From the NCBI GenBank assembly GCA_020634155.1, contig JACKCI010000001.1, positions 2,046,001 through 2,110,000 on the forward strand: 64,000 nucleotides of DNA, read 5' to 3'. The notes beneath the pieces are model-generated. The model did not search any database. It worked only from the letters and a program-made list of their open reading frames with translations, and had not been told where the DNA came from. Positions 53,563 to 61,068 of the stretch are shown here, one piece after another (within the stretch, counting starts at the first letter, position 1; every line of letters begins with the position of its first letter). This DNA comes from Anaerolineales bacterium (GTDB taxonomy: Bacteria > Chloroflexota > Anaerolineae > Aggregatilineales > J027). The position numbers and the translations under genes were made by a program.

Positions 53563-54846
53563 TTAGTACTCCCATAAATGATTAACAAAGACAAAACCAT
53601 GCCTACTTGGGTTGGGGAATTGCCCTGTACCAAAATAATCTGATGAATGTACTGTAAATAGAGTAGTTTGACTAATCGAATCTGCAACTTCATTACCCAC
53701 TTGTGCCCATAGATGAACAGAGTATTGACCTGAAAGCAATGGCAAGGAAGGTATTTTGCAGAGCAACGTGTCTTGCTCTGCTGTGATAAAAAAGTTCTGA
53801 CCAGTAAAAGCATTGTCAACCGCAAATATAGGTTGGTCTTCCATATTATGGATTCGTATCGTGATTCGTAGCGGTTGACCCATGAGTTTCTCAGAAGCTG
53901 AATAAGAAATATGAAAAGTAAGCGATTCCCCAGAAAGAATATCATTTGTAGTATCATGGTTTTTGTCCATAATTTTTATATGAGTAAACTTAAAAGAGGC
54001 ATCCCCTTTCCGATCCGTGCGTTGGGCTAAAGCCACCGAATTTCCCGTTTTATCTATTTGTGCAGATGATAAGTAATAGTCTATAATGTCCTTTGAGTAA
54101 CCAGTTTTCTCAATCGATCCTTTATCTAGCAATATAACGTTATTGCATAAATTCAATATCGAAACCATATTATGACTAACAAAAACTACGGTTCTTCCAG
54201 ATTCTGAAGTCTCAGCCATCTTGCCGATACACTTCTTTTGAAACTCAGCGTCCCCAACAGCCAGAACCTCATCAACCACCAATATCTCAGGTTCCAGATG
54301 GGCAGCAACCGCAAACCCAAGTCGCAATCCCATCCCGCTTGAGTAGTGTTTAACAGGCGTATCAATAAATTTCTCGACACCGGAGAAATCGACAATTTCA
54401 TCAAATTTGCGGTCAATCTCAGCGCGGCTCATCCCCAATATAGCACCATTGAGATAGACATTCTCACGCCCAGTGAGTTCAGGATGAAAGCCTGTGCCAA
54501 CTTCAAGCAGGGCACCCACCCGCCCATAGACATCAACATAGCCTTCGGTTGGCTCCGTAATCTGGGACAGAATTTTGAGGAGGGTACTCTTGCCCGCACC
54601 ATTACGCCCAATGATACCGAGCACTTCGCCATGTTTGACCTCAAACGATACGTCTTTTAACGCCCAAATGGTCTCGCTCAAGCCTGCCGCACCATAGGCC
54701 TGTCCTTTGAGTAACTGGCCTGCACGACGAAATGGCGCAGAAAAAGCATCAGCAATGCTATCACGTAAGGTCTTATATTTTTCTTGCTTACCGCCAATGC
54801 GGTATTGTTTGCCTAATCCCTCAACCCGAATTGCGATATCACTCAT
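53563..54846 (-). CDS. wzt: Polysaccharide ABC exporter ATPase (Wzt type)
   Basis: 427 residues. The ATPase domain (about 1-245) has GLGKQYRIGG, Walker A GRNGAGKST, the TagH/Wzt-type GRVGALLEVGTGFHPELTGRENV (in parts), YSSGMGLRLGFAVAAHLEPEILVVDEVLAVGD (in parts). The C-terminal 150 residues form a beta-sandwich Wzt-C domain (LTFHISYSASEKLMG, SGQYSVHLWAQ) that in known Wzt proteins reads the end group of the finished glycan. The N-terminal half is of normal G+C while the C-terminal half is A+T-rich, fitting exchange of the specificity domain. Works with Wzm encoded four bases upstream. Confidence 0.92.
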   Translation of the reverse strand: MSDIAIRVEGLGKQYRIGGKQEKYKTLRDSIADAFSAPFRRAGQLLKGQAYGAAGLSETIWALKDVSFEVKHGEVLGIIGRNGAGKSTLLKILSQITEPTEGYVDVYGRVGALLEVGTGFHPELTGRENVYLNGAILGMSRAEIDRKFDEIVDFSGVEKFIDTPVKHYSSGMGLRLGFAVAAHLEPEILVVDEVLAVGDAEFQKKCIGKMAETSESGRTVVFVSHNMVSILNLCNNVILLDKGSIEKTGYSKDIIDYYLSSAQIDKTGNSVALAQRTDRKGDASFKFTHIKIMDKNHDTTNDILSGESLTFHISYSASEKLMGQPLRITIRIHNMEDQPIFAVDNAFTGQNFFITAEQDTLLCKIPSLPLLSGQYSVHLWAQVGNEVADSISQTTLFTVHSSDYFGTGQFPNPSRHGFVFVNHLWEY

Positions 54847-54849
54847 GTT

Positions 54850-55770
54850 TTACACCACATCTGCGAAGGTTTTTTCCATACGACGAAAATAGAACATCCC
54901 GCTGACAAGCAATAAGGTCGCCGCCAAAAAAGAGACAATGATGATTGGCCCCGGAGCGGTGTCAGTACCTAGCAAAGCCCAACGGAAGCCCTCAACAACC
55001 CCAGTCATTGGGTTGATACCGTAAATAGTACGAAGCAAATCATCTTCAATGAGGCTGCTAGGGTAAGCAATAGGGGTCGCAAAAAGCCAAAACTGGGTGA
55101 TAAATGGCACTGTATAGCGCACATCCCGAAACTGAACATTCATGGCTGATAGCCATAAGCCAATGCCAAGCGATGTCATCACAGCCAAAAGCAGCAAGAA
55201 CGGCAAAAAGATAACATTGGCTGTCGGGAAGATGCCAAAAACCAGCATCATGATGAGCAATACTGCGAAAGCCAATAGAAAATCGACACTCCCAGAAATA
55301 ACACTCGAAATGGGAATAACGAGGCGAGGGAAGTAGATTTTCTTAATAAGATTAGCGCTGCCCACCAAACTATTGGAAGACGCCCCAAGCGCTGCGGCGA
55401 AAAATGTCCATGGGACAAGGGCAGTATAACTGAAAATCGGATAAGGAACCCCATCGGACGGTATTTGGGCCAAATTGCCGAAAAAGAGGCTAAATACCAC
55501 CATCGTGAAAAATGGTTGGATAATCGCCCATGCCGCGCCGAGAACAGTCTGCTTGTAGCGGACTTTGATGTCCCGCCATGTCAGAAAATAGAGTAGTTCT
55601 CGATAAGCCCAAACCTCTTTGAGATGGAGTGATACCCAGCCGTTAGAAGGTTGAATCCGCAGATGGGGAAGCGAGGACAGTTGTGGTTCCGGGAGTGAAT
55701 CGTTAAACAAACTCATTTCCTTGTCACAAAATAGCACCGAAATTATAACAGAGGATATACCTGTTTTCAA
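54850..55770 (-). CDS. wzm: Polysaccharide ABC exporter permease (Wzm type)
   Basis: 306 residues with about six membrane helices. ABC-2 family features: WAYRELLYFLTWRDIKVRYKQTVLGAAWAIIQP (in parts), NLIKKIYFPRLVIPISSV and YGINPMTGVVEGFRWALLG. It forms the channel for undecaprenyl-linked glycan export with Wzt. The ATG region starts inside a longer N-terminal part (MKTGISSV...) that may not be translated; MSLFNDSLPEP at 55716 is an alternative start. Confidence 0.9.
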   Translation of the reverse strand: MKTGISSVIISVLFCDKEMSLFNDSLPEPQLSSLPHLRIQPSNGWVSLHLKEVWAYRELLYFLTWRDIKVRYKQTVLGAAWAIIQPFFTMVVFSLFFGNLAQIPSDGVPYPIFSYTALVPWTFFAAALGASSNSLVGSANLIKKIYFPRLVIPISSVISGSVDFLLAFAVLLIMMLVFGIFPTANVIFLPFLLLLAVMTSLGIGLWLSAMNVQFRDVRYTVPFITQFWLFATPIAYPSSLIEDDLLRTIYGINPMTGVVEGFRWALLGTDTAPGPIIIVSFLAATLLLVSGMFYFRRMEKTFADVV

Positions 55771-55803
55771 TCACGGTGGCAGGATTTGGGTAATCACGAC
55801 AAA

Positions 55804-56400
55804 TTATGATTTCTTAAACAATGCTCGGAATGTTTTTAATATCAAGACCATATCGCTCACGACGGATGGCCCTGACTGAACATAATTTAAGTCAATGGCG
55901 AGCTTGGCAGGCATGATGGTTTGAACATACATCGCCTCAGTATCTTCACCAACTAGCAAGGCCTCTTCATGACGATACACGATTGATGCTGCACTGGTAA
56001 TCCCCGGACGTACCGACAACACCTCCCGTTGCTCATCTGTGTAATGTTTTACATACTTCAGTGCTTCAGGGCGAGGGCCAACGAAACTCATATCTCCTAC
56101 GAGGACATTGATGAGTTGGGGTAGTTCATCCAGTTTGGTTTTCCGCAGCAACCGACCAATAGGGGTTACACGTGGGTCATTGGCTCCTGTCACCGCCGGC
56201 CCCATCTGGTCAGCATTCACTACCATCGAGCGAAATTTTAGCAGTCGAAATTCTTTGCCATAGCGCCCTACGCGGGTTGCTCGATAAAAAACAGGCCCAC
56301 TTGAACTCAGCTTGATAATCAGGCTGATGAGCAACAGGGCTGGTGATAGAACCACCAACCCTAAGACCGCAAAAACCACATCAAATAGACGCTTGAACAT
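55804..56400 (-). CDS. Initiating sugar-phosphate transferase (PglC/WcaJ C-domain type)
   Basis: 198 residues: a single membrane-embedded helix (FDVVFAVLGLVVLSPALLLIS), then KLSSSGPVFYRATRVGRYGKEF, LLKFRSM, the catalytic KLDELPQLINVL and GDMSFVGPRPEAL. This monotopic phosphoglycosyltransferase attaches the first sugar phosphate to undecaprenyl phosphate and so starts each repeat unit. It lacks the N-terminal four-helix part of WcaJ and is of the minimal PglC kind. It follows the aminotransferase gene after two bases. Confidence 0.93.
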   Translation of the reverse strand: MFKRLFDVVFAVLGLVVLSPALLLISLIIKLSSSGPVFYRATRVGRYGKEFRLLKFRSMVVNADQMGPAVTGANDPRVTPIGRLLRKTKLDELPQLINVLVGDMSFVGPRPEALKYVKHYTDEQREVLSVRPGITSAASIVYRHEEALLVGEDTEAMYVQTIMPAKLAIDLNYVQSGPSVVSDMVLILKTFRALFKKS

Positions 56401-56402
56401 GA

Positions 56403-57590
56403 CTAGACTCGATGAGTATCAGCAATATGCACGACCGCATCAATAACATAATCTACATCTTGATCAGTCATTGCCGAATAGATGGGCAATGAAATAATGC
56501 GATGATACAACTGATGGGCCACCGGAAAGTCGTCTGGTTTAAACCCATACTTGTCTTGATAGTAGGGGTGCATATGTAGCGGAATCCAATGGACACTGGT
56601 TCCAACATTAAAGGCACGGAGATGCTCGATAAAGGCATTTCGGTCAATCCGTAGGGCGTCAAGATTTAGCCGCAACACATAAAGATGGAACGGATGGCTA
56701 CTATAGGGGGCACGGTAGGGTATAGTCAGCGCTGGATGGGTACCAAAAGCTTCGTCATATCGTCGTGCAATCTCTTGACGGCGCTCATTCATGGCCTCAA
56801 GTTTTGCAAGTTGTACCAGCCCAATAGCTGCTGCAATATCCGTTAAGTTGTATTTGAAGCCCGGAGCCGTGATTTCATAATACCACGACCCTTCACTGGT
56901 ATAACGTTTCCATGCATCCTTGCTAATGCCATGTAATGACATGATGCGGCAGCGCGTGGCCCATTCCTCGTCGTTAGTCGTAATCATGCCGCCTTCGCCA
57001 GTAGCGAGGGTTTTCGTTGCATAGAAGCTATATGTTGTGAAATCCCCGATGGTACCAATCATCCGTTCTTTGTAAGTGGTTGGTAGTGCATGGGCAGCAT
57101 CTTCGATGACGGTCAGGTTATGTTCTTGTGCAAGGCGAAGAATCGGGTCTAAATCCGCAGCCTGTCCCGCAACATGCACCGGAATAATGGCCTTGGTTTG
57201 AGGCGTAATGGCCCGCTCAACTTCAGTAGAGTCGATATTAAAGGTGTCGGGGTCAATATCTACCAAGCGCGGGGTAGCATCAAAATAACGAACCACCTCA
57301 GCCGTTGCCGCAAAGGTAAAGGTTGGGACGATAACCTCATCGTCGGCTTGGATACCAGCAGCCTCCAGTGCAAGGTGCATGGCTGCTGTTGCTGAGTTCA
57401 CCGCAATTGCGTGTTGAGCGCCGACATATTCGGCAAACAATCGCTCAAATTCTCGGACTTTGGGGCCAGTTGTCAGCCATTTTGATGCAATCACTTGGCT
57501 GACAGCTTGAATTTCTTCTTCGCCTACATCAGGTAATGCAAAAGGTAGAAACTGTTCCCGCGTTCTAAAGGTGGTGTGTGGTGGGGTGAT
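56403..57590 (-). CDS. DegT/DnrJ/EryC1-type sugar aminotransferase, apparent ATC start
   Basis: About 395 residues. Motifs: WLTTGPKVREFER, VNSATAAMHLALEAAG, the PLP region VIEDAAHALPTTYKERMIG, and FYATKTLATGEGGMITTNDEE with the Schiff-base Lys in ATKTL. It converts a keto-sugar nucleotide to an amino sugar, using glutamate. The first standard start codon (GTG 57494) would remove the conserved opening FLPFALPDVGEEEIQAV, which is encoded in frame upstream. Before that, no ATG, GTG or TTG exists up to the stop at 57656. AGGAGG at 57597-57602 stands six bases before an ATC at 57588-57590 (and three before an ATT), so I place the start there. Confidence 0.85.
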   Translation of the reverse strand: MTPPHTTFRTREQFLPFALPDVGEEEIQAVSQVIASKWLTTGPKVREFERLFAEYVGAQHAIAVNSATAAMHLALEAAGIQADDEVIVPTFTFAATAEVVRYFDATPRLVDIDPDTFNIDSTEVERAITPQTKAIIPVHVAGQAADLDPILRLAQEHNLTVIEDAAHALPTTYKERMIGTIGDFTTYSFYATKTLATGEGGMITTNDEEWATRCRIMSLHGISKDAWKRYTSEGSWYYEITAPGFKYNLTDIAAAIGLVQLAKLEAMNERRQEIARRYDEAFGTHPALTIPYRAPYSSHPFHLYVLRLNLDALRIDRNAFIEHLRAFNVGTSVHWIPLHMHPYYQDKYGFKPDDFPVAHQLYHRIISLPIYSAMTDQDVDYVIDAVVHIADTHRV

Positions 57591-57642
57591 AATAGACCTC
57601 CTCGTGATTGAGAAAACTAACCCGTCTCTTGATTGGTTTGCT

Positions 57643-57648
57643 ATTATA
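57643..57648 (-). promoter_or_regulatory. Possible -10 element of the polysaccharide locus
   Basis: A perfect TATAAT on the minus strand, about 50 bases before the proposed ATC start of the aminotransferase and just past the upstream in-frame stop. No good -35 hexamer. It supports a message that includes the upstream coding extension. Confidence 0.4.
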
Positions 57649-57718
57649 CTGGTCTATGTATTGAACCATGAGCCGACTAAATCTTCAATATCGTCTAGAT
57701 AACATCGCCAATTGAGCG

Positions 57719-58924
57719 CTATCTCGCTTTATTTCTGTTTAGCAGATTATAGTAAACATCCTTGCCATAGTATCTTATCAAGCGAAATGGTCGCAACACA
57801 TAGTGCAAGGGATACAGGACTTTCGGAAGATGGATAGCCTCTTGGTCTTTGCTGGTAGGCTGGAGACGCCGACTCAGAATGTAGCGAATGAGCCGAAGGC
57901 GTGTGATGAAGTCTGGCTGCATTTTGAGTTGAAAAAGGTATTGACCCAATAGCAGCGTTTGTCCTTCAGCAGGGCTAAAGATATTTTGATAGACCATTTG
58001 AAGCAATGGTTCAATATGCTTATCTTGGTTTATCTTGGTTTGGATTAAGTCAGGCAAAGCAATTTGAAACAGGCGAGAGGTGATTGCGACTCCTAGTAAT
58101 ACAAGGCGGGTCGCGTTGGTTCGATGTGCTTGCTGTAGCACATAATCCCAGCGTATGTCAGGATGTTTTTGAATCACAAAGGCAACATCACAAACCCATG
58201 ACAAACGCGACCACCCGTGTCGCCCACCATGTGTACACAAATAGAGCAGCAAATCCTCGACCATAGGCTGCAATACTGGGGTGTCATAAATAGACATCAA
58301 CTCAGCATGTTGCCAGATCAGGGCTGCCTCGCTGATTTTTCCTAAGTATTGGTACGCAAGCTTCCAGTGAACTTCTACGTCATACAAGTTATCAGGGCTG
58401 GTGAAACGATAATGATACCGAGTCCTGAGATATTTCTTTTCAGGTATGGCTTGCTGTCGCTCATCAAGCGTAAAGCCGAGGTGGTTCATCACCGCTTTTA
58501 TGTGTGGAACTTGTTGGCGTTGAACCAACACATCAATATCATTAAACTCTCGAAGCGGCAAAGAGGGGTAGTATTCAATTGCCAACATAGTGCCTTTTAG
58601 CGGTATGGCCGAAATCTGCTGTTCATTGAAATGACGAATCAATTTTAGTAATTCGCCAGCCAAGACAAGGTTACGACGTTGCACAAAATTGTATTTCGGT
58701 ACAAAGGTCTGAAGCAACGGGATTTGGAAGGGGGCAAGACCATCCAACAACAACAAGCCTACACTATTGCGAGATGCAACTTGTAACAAATATGCGTAGT
58801 CTATCGACGGCTCAGATACAAGCTGCTCAAGTGTCTGCTGATTGTCTCCTGTGATGTGCTGACGGAGGGTTTCTAGTAGGAGTTTTTCTTCAACCCGAAG
58901 AGCGCTTAAATCTTGGTGGATCAT
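57719..58924 (-). CDS. Nucleotidyltransferase-fold protein (NTP_transf_5-like)
   Basis: 401 residues. The central part has IPLKGTMLAIEYYPSLPLREFNDIDVLV (in parts): the lysine-glycine strand and the DxD-type pair (NDIDVLV) of the uncharacterised nucleotidyltransferase family, followed by DVEVHWKLAY and DLLLYLCTHGGRHGWSRLSWVCD (in parts). This family often stands in glycan and peptide-modification loci; its reaction is generally unknown. It is leftward like the locus downstream of it, but a possible separate promoter region divides them. Confidence 0.75.
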   Translation of the reverse strand: MIHQDLSALRVEEKLLLETLRQHITGDNQQTLEQLVSEPSIDYAYLLQVASRNSVGLLLLDGLAPFQIPLLQTFVPKYNFVQRRNLVLAGELLKLIRHFNEQQISAIPLKGTMLAIEYYPSLPLREFNDIDVLVQRQQVPHIKAVMNHLGFTLDERQQAIPEKKYLRTRYHYRFTSPDNLYDVEVHWKLAYQYLGKISEAALIWQHAELMSIYDTPVLQPMVEDLLLYLCTHGGRHGWSRLSWVCDVAFVIQKHPDIRWDYVLQQAHRTNATRLVLLGVAITSRLFQIALPDLIQTKINQDKHIEPLLQMVYQNIFSPAEGQTLLLGQYLFQLKMQPDFITRLRLIRYILSRRLQPTSKDQEAIHLPKVLYPLHYVLRPFRLIRYYGKDVYYNLLNRNKAR

Positions 58925-59094
58925 GGGCTATATTATCCTGATAGTTTCTGCATTAGAAGGGATACATATTCCCGAAAATGCGCCCCAATTAAGCATAAAG
59001 TAACGCCATGATTGTAATGGCGAATCGTCGTTGTTGTCCAGCCGATGAGATGGGCCAAGTCAACCAGTTGTTTATCTCTAAACAAGCCTTATCC

Positions 59095-59124
59095 TTGTAA
59101 TTGAGGTAAATTTACCGTTATAAT
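59095..59124 (+). promoter_or_regulatory. Promoter of the ABC-F gene leader
   Basis: TTGTAA (59095-59100) and TATAAT (59119-59124) with an 18-base spacer. Transcription would start near 59131, leaving about 250 bases of leader before the ABC-F start. The rest of the 58925-59384 gap upstream of it (about 170 bases) shows nothing that I can name. Confidence 0.65.
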
Positions 59125-59188
59125 GAATTTGTCTTGGCGGATTATGGCTATCTCCCAGACATCGTTGGACAAAGTTAAAGGATACCAT

Positions 59189-59215
59189 ATGCAAAACATG
59201 GTCGTGTCTGCATAA
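59189..59215 (+). CDS. Eight-codon leader peptide upstream of the ABC-F gene
   Basis: ATG CAA AAC ATG GTC GTG TCT GCA TAA encodes MQNMVVSA. A strong ribosome binding site, AAAGGA at 59177-59182, is six bases before the ATG. It sits between the promoter and the terminator hairpin of the leader. Short leader frames in this position sense ribosome-stalling drugs in known ABC-F genes. Its translation is not proven. Confidence 0.5.
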   Translation: MQNMVVSA

Positions 59216-59286
59216 CAGCAGTTGGTAGGGTTGCCCTGCTTATCGGCCTTGTCGCGTATTAGAATCCTTCTATCATTTGACACATT

Positions 59287-59318
59287 CGCCGTATGGGTTT
59301 ACCCCGTGCGGCGTTTTT
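59287..59318 (+). terminator. Strong terminator hairpin inside the ABC-F leader (candidate attenuator)
   Basis: An 11-bp stem (59287-59297 with 59303-59313; CGCCG pairs with CGGCG, GGG with CCC, two G-U pairs between) has a 5-base loop and is followed by TTTTT at 59314-59318. It lies 66 bases before the ABC-F start and after the leader reading frame. No gene ends just upstream on this strand, so it would stop transcripts that began at the leader promoter. Confidence 0.75.
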
Positions 59319-59384
59319 GATTCACTCACGCGGCAAGGGCTACTCGTTAAAGCCAAGTCATCAATCTTCACTGGAGAATTTGCC

Positions 59385-61022
59385 ATGTTAGTTGTTTCCA
59401 ATATCGCCAAGCGCTTTGGAATTGAAGAACCGTTGTTTAATGGAGTCTCTTTTACCGTCAATGCGAGAGAGCGTGTGGGGCTAATTGGCCCCAATGGGTC
59501 CGGTAAAAGTACCCTACTCAAAATCGTCATGGGTGAATTGCAGCCTGACCAAGGCAGTATTTTATTTACCCCGCCTTCTCTCCGCATCGGCTATCTAGCC
59601 CAAGGACTGACGGTTGACGACAATCTAACTATCCGCGAGGTGCTATATCCTCAACTGACGGCCCTAGAAACTGCGGAAGTGGATGTCGAGCGTTTGGCTG
59701 ATGCGATGGCAACGGCTCATGATGATGCCCTAGAAAGCCTCATGAGTGCCTATGGTGAAGCGCTTGAACGCCTCGAAAATCTCAGCCGCTCGGTCGATGT
59801 CGCCAAAGGTGAGACTCTGTTGGCAGCCTTTGAATTAGACAATCTAGTGGTGCAAGTTGGGAATCTGTCGGGCGGTCAGAAAACACGGCTAGGGTTAGCG
59901 GCTTTGCTGCTCAATGCCCCTCAATTGCTTATTCTCGATGAGCCAACCAATCATCTGGATGTTGTGGCATTAGAATGGCTGGAGGGCTGGTTGCAGGATT
60001 TTGATGGGGGGGCGCTGATTGTCTCGCATGACCGCACCTTCCTTGACCATGCCGTCAACCAAATTGTGGCAATTCAGAATCACCGCGCACGGGTCTATGT
60101 TGGCAACTATCGGGATTATGTGGAAACGGTGCAATCTGAGCAAGACAAGCATTGGGCAGTGTGGCGTGACCAGCAAACCGAAATCGCTCGTATGGAGCAA
60201 GTTGTCCATCATATGATGTCGAAAGCAGCCCGCAAGGAGAATGCCACCAAGGACAGCACCCAGCGCCGCTATGCCAAGAAGGTGGCGAAGCGCGGCAAGG
60301 CCCAAGAGAAACGTCTAGAACGTTATCTTGCCTCTGATGAGCGCGTAGACAAACCCCAACAGACATGGCAACTCAAGCTCGATTTTGCTGACCTGCCCGC
60401 CACTGGTCAAGATGTGGTTTTCTTGGAGGATGCAGCCATTGGTTACGGAGATACACCACTCCTTGAGCATCTCAACTTGAGTATGCGAGCGGGGGAGCGG
60501 GTAGTCGTCTTGGGGCCAAATGGTCACGGCAAGAGTACCCTGCTCAAGACCATTATTGGCGCATTATCCCCCTTGGCAGGGTCAGTGCGGTTGGGTGCCA
60601 GCATCAAGGTTGGCTATCTGGCCCAAGAGCAAGACATTCTTGACCCAACCGGCACCGCCCTCGCTACTTTGCAACAAGCCTCGCCAATGAACCAAACCGA
60701 GGCACGTTCATTCCTGCACTTCTTCCTTTTCACCGGGGATAACCCCTTGCGTCCCATTGCCGACCTTAGCTATGGGGAACGCTCACGGTTGATGTTGGCG
60801 TTGTTAGTAGCACAGGGGTCAAATCTGCTGGTGTTGGACGAACCCATCAACCACTTAGATGTGCCTTCGCGTGAGCAATTCGAGCAAGCCCTGTCGTCGT
60901 TTCCGGGGAGTGTGTTGGCGGTGGTGCATGACCGCTACTTTGTGGATAAGTTTGCCACTACTGTTTGGCATGTGCGCGAAGGGGAATTGACGGTAGAAAT
61001 CCGTGACCCAATGCTGGCGTAA
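59385..61022 (+). CDS. ABC-F family ATPase (ribosome-associated)
   Basis: About 545 residues from the ATG at 59385 (GGAG eight bases upstream). The frame is open from 59277, but that part carries the terminator hairpin. Two ATPase domains in one chain without membrane parts: first GPNGSGKST, LSGGQKTRLGLAAL, LDEPTNHLD; second GPNGHGKST, LSYGERSRLMLAL, LDEPINHLD. The linker of about 90 residues between them is basic and helical (MMSKAARKENATKDS, RYAKKVAKRGKAQEK), as in proteins that reach into the ribosome. ABC-F members either help translation or displace antibiotics; the leader argues for the second. Confidence 0.9.
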   Translation: MLVVSNIAKRFGIEEPLFNGVSFTVNARERVGLIGPNGSGKSTLLKIVMGELQPDQGSILFTPPSLRIGYLAQGLTVDDNLTIREVLYPQLTALETAEVDVERLADAMATAHDDALESLMSAYGEALERLENLSRSVDVAKGETLLAAFELDNLVVQVGNLSGGQKTRLGLAALLLNAPQLLILDEPTNHLDVVALEWLEGWLQDFDGGALIVSHDRTFLDHAVNQIVAIQNHRARVYVGNYRDYVETVQSEQDKHWAVWRDQQTEIARMEQVVHHMMSKAARKENATKDSTQRRYAKKVAKRGKAQEKRLERYLASDERVDKPQQTWQLKLDFADLPATGQDVVFLEDAAIGYGDTPLLEHLNLSMRAGERVVVLGPNGHGKSTLLKTIIGALSPLAGSVRLGASIKVGYLAQEQDILDPTGTALATLQQASPMNQTEARSFLHFFLFTGDNPLRPIADLSYGERSRLMLALLVAQGSNLLVLDEPINHLDVPSREQFEQALSSFPGSVLAVVHDRYFVDKFATTVWHVREGELTVEIRDPMLA

Positions 61023-61028
61023 TAGGAG

Positions 61029-61061
61029 GAAAAAGGGGCAGGTTCACCATAAGCCTGCCCC
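61029..61061 (-). terminator. Terminator of dnaE
   Basis: GGGGCAGG (61035-61042) pairs with CCTGCCCC (61054-61061). Read leftward the stem is followed by TTTTTCCTCC. It ends the dnaE transcript seven bases after the stop codon. Confidence 0.75.
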
Positions 61062-61068
61062 GTATTGG

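Noticed and set aside
53538..53957. 139-codon frame overlapping wzt and the third asparagine-synthase gene
   Set aside because: Lies in another frame of wzt, has no family and is typical of A+T-rich shadow frames.
47114..58924. Lasso-peptide cluster (asparagine synthase plus nucleotidyltransferase-fold protein)
   Set aside because: No PqqD-like, transglutaminase-like or precursor gene is present, and all neighbours are glycan genes.
59089..59283. 64-codon frame on the minus strand in the ABC-F leader
   Set aside because: No family, composition like noncoding sequence, and it runs against the promoter, leader frame and leader transcript.
59277..59384. Upstream in-frame extension of the ABC-F gene from TTG 59277
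   Set aside because: It carries the terminator hairpin and no ribosome binding site; the family begins at the ATG at 59385, which has GGAG upstream.
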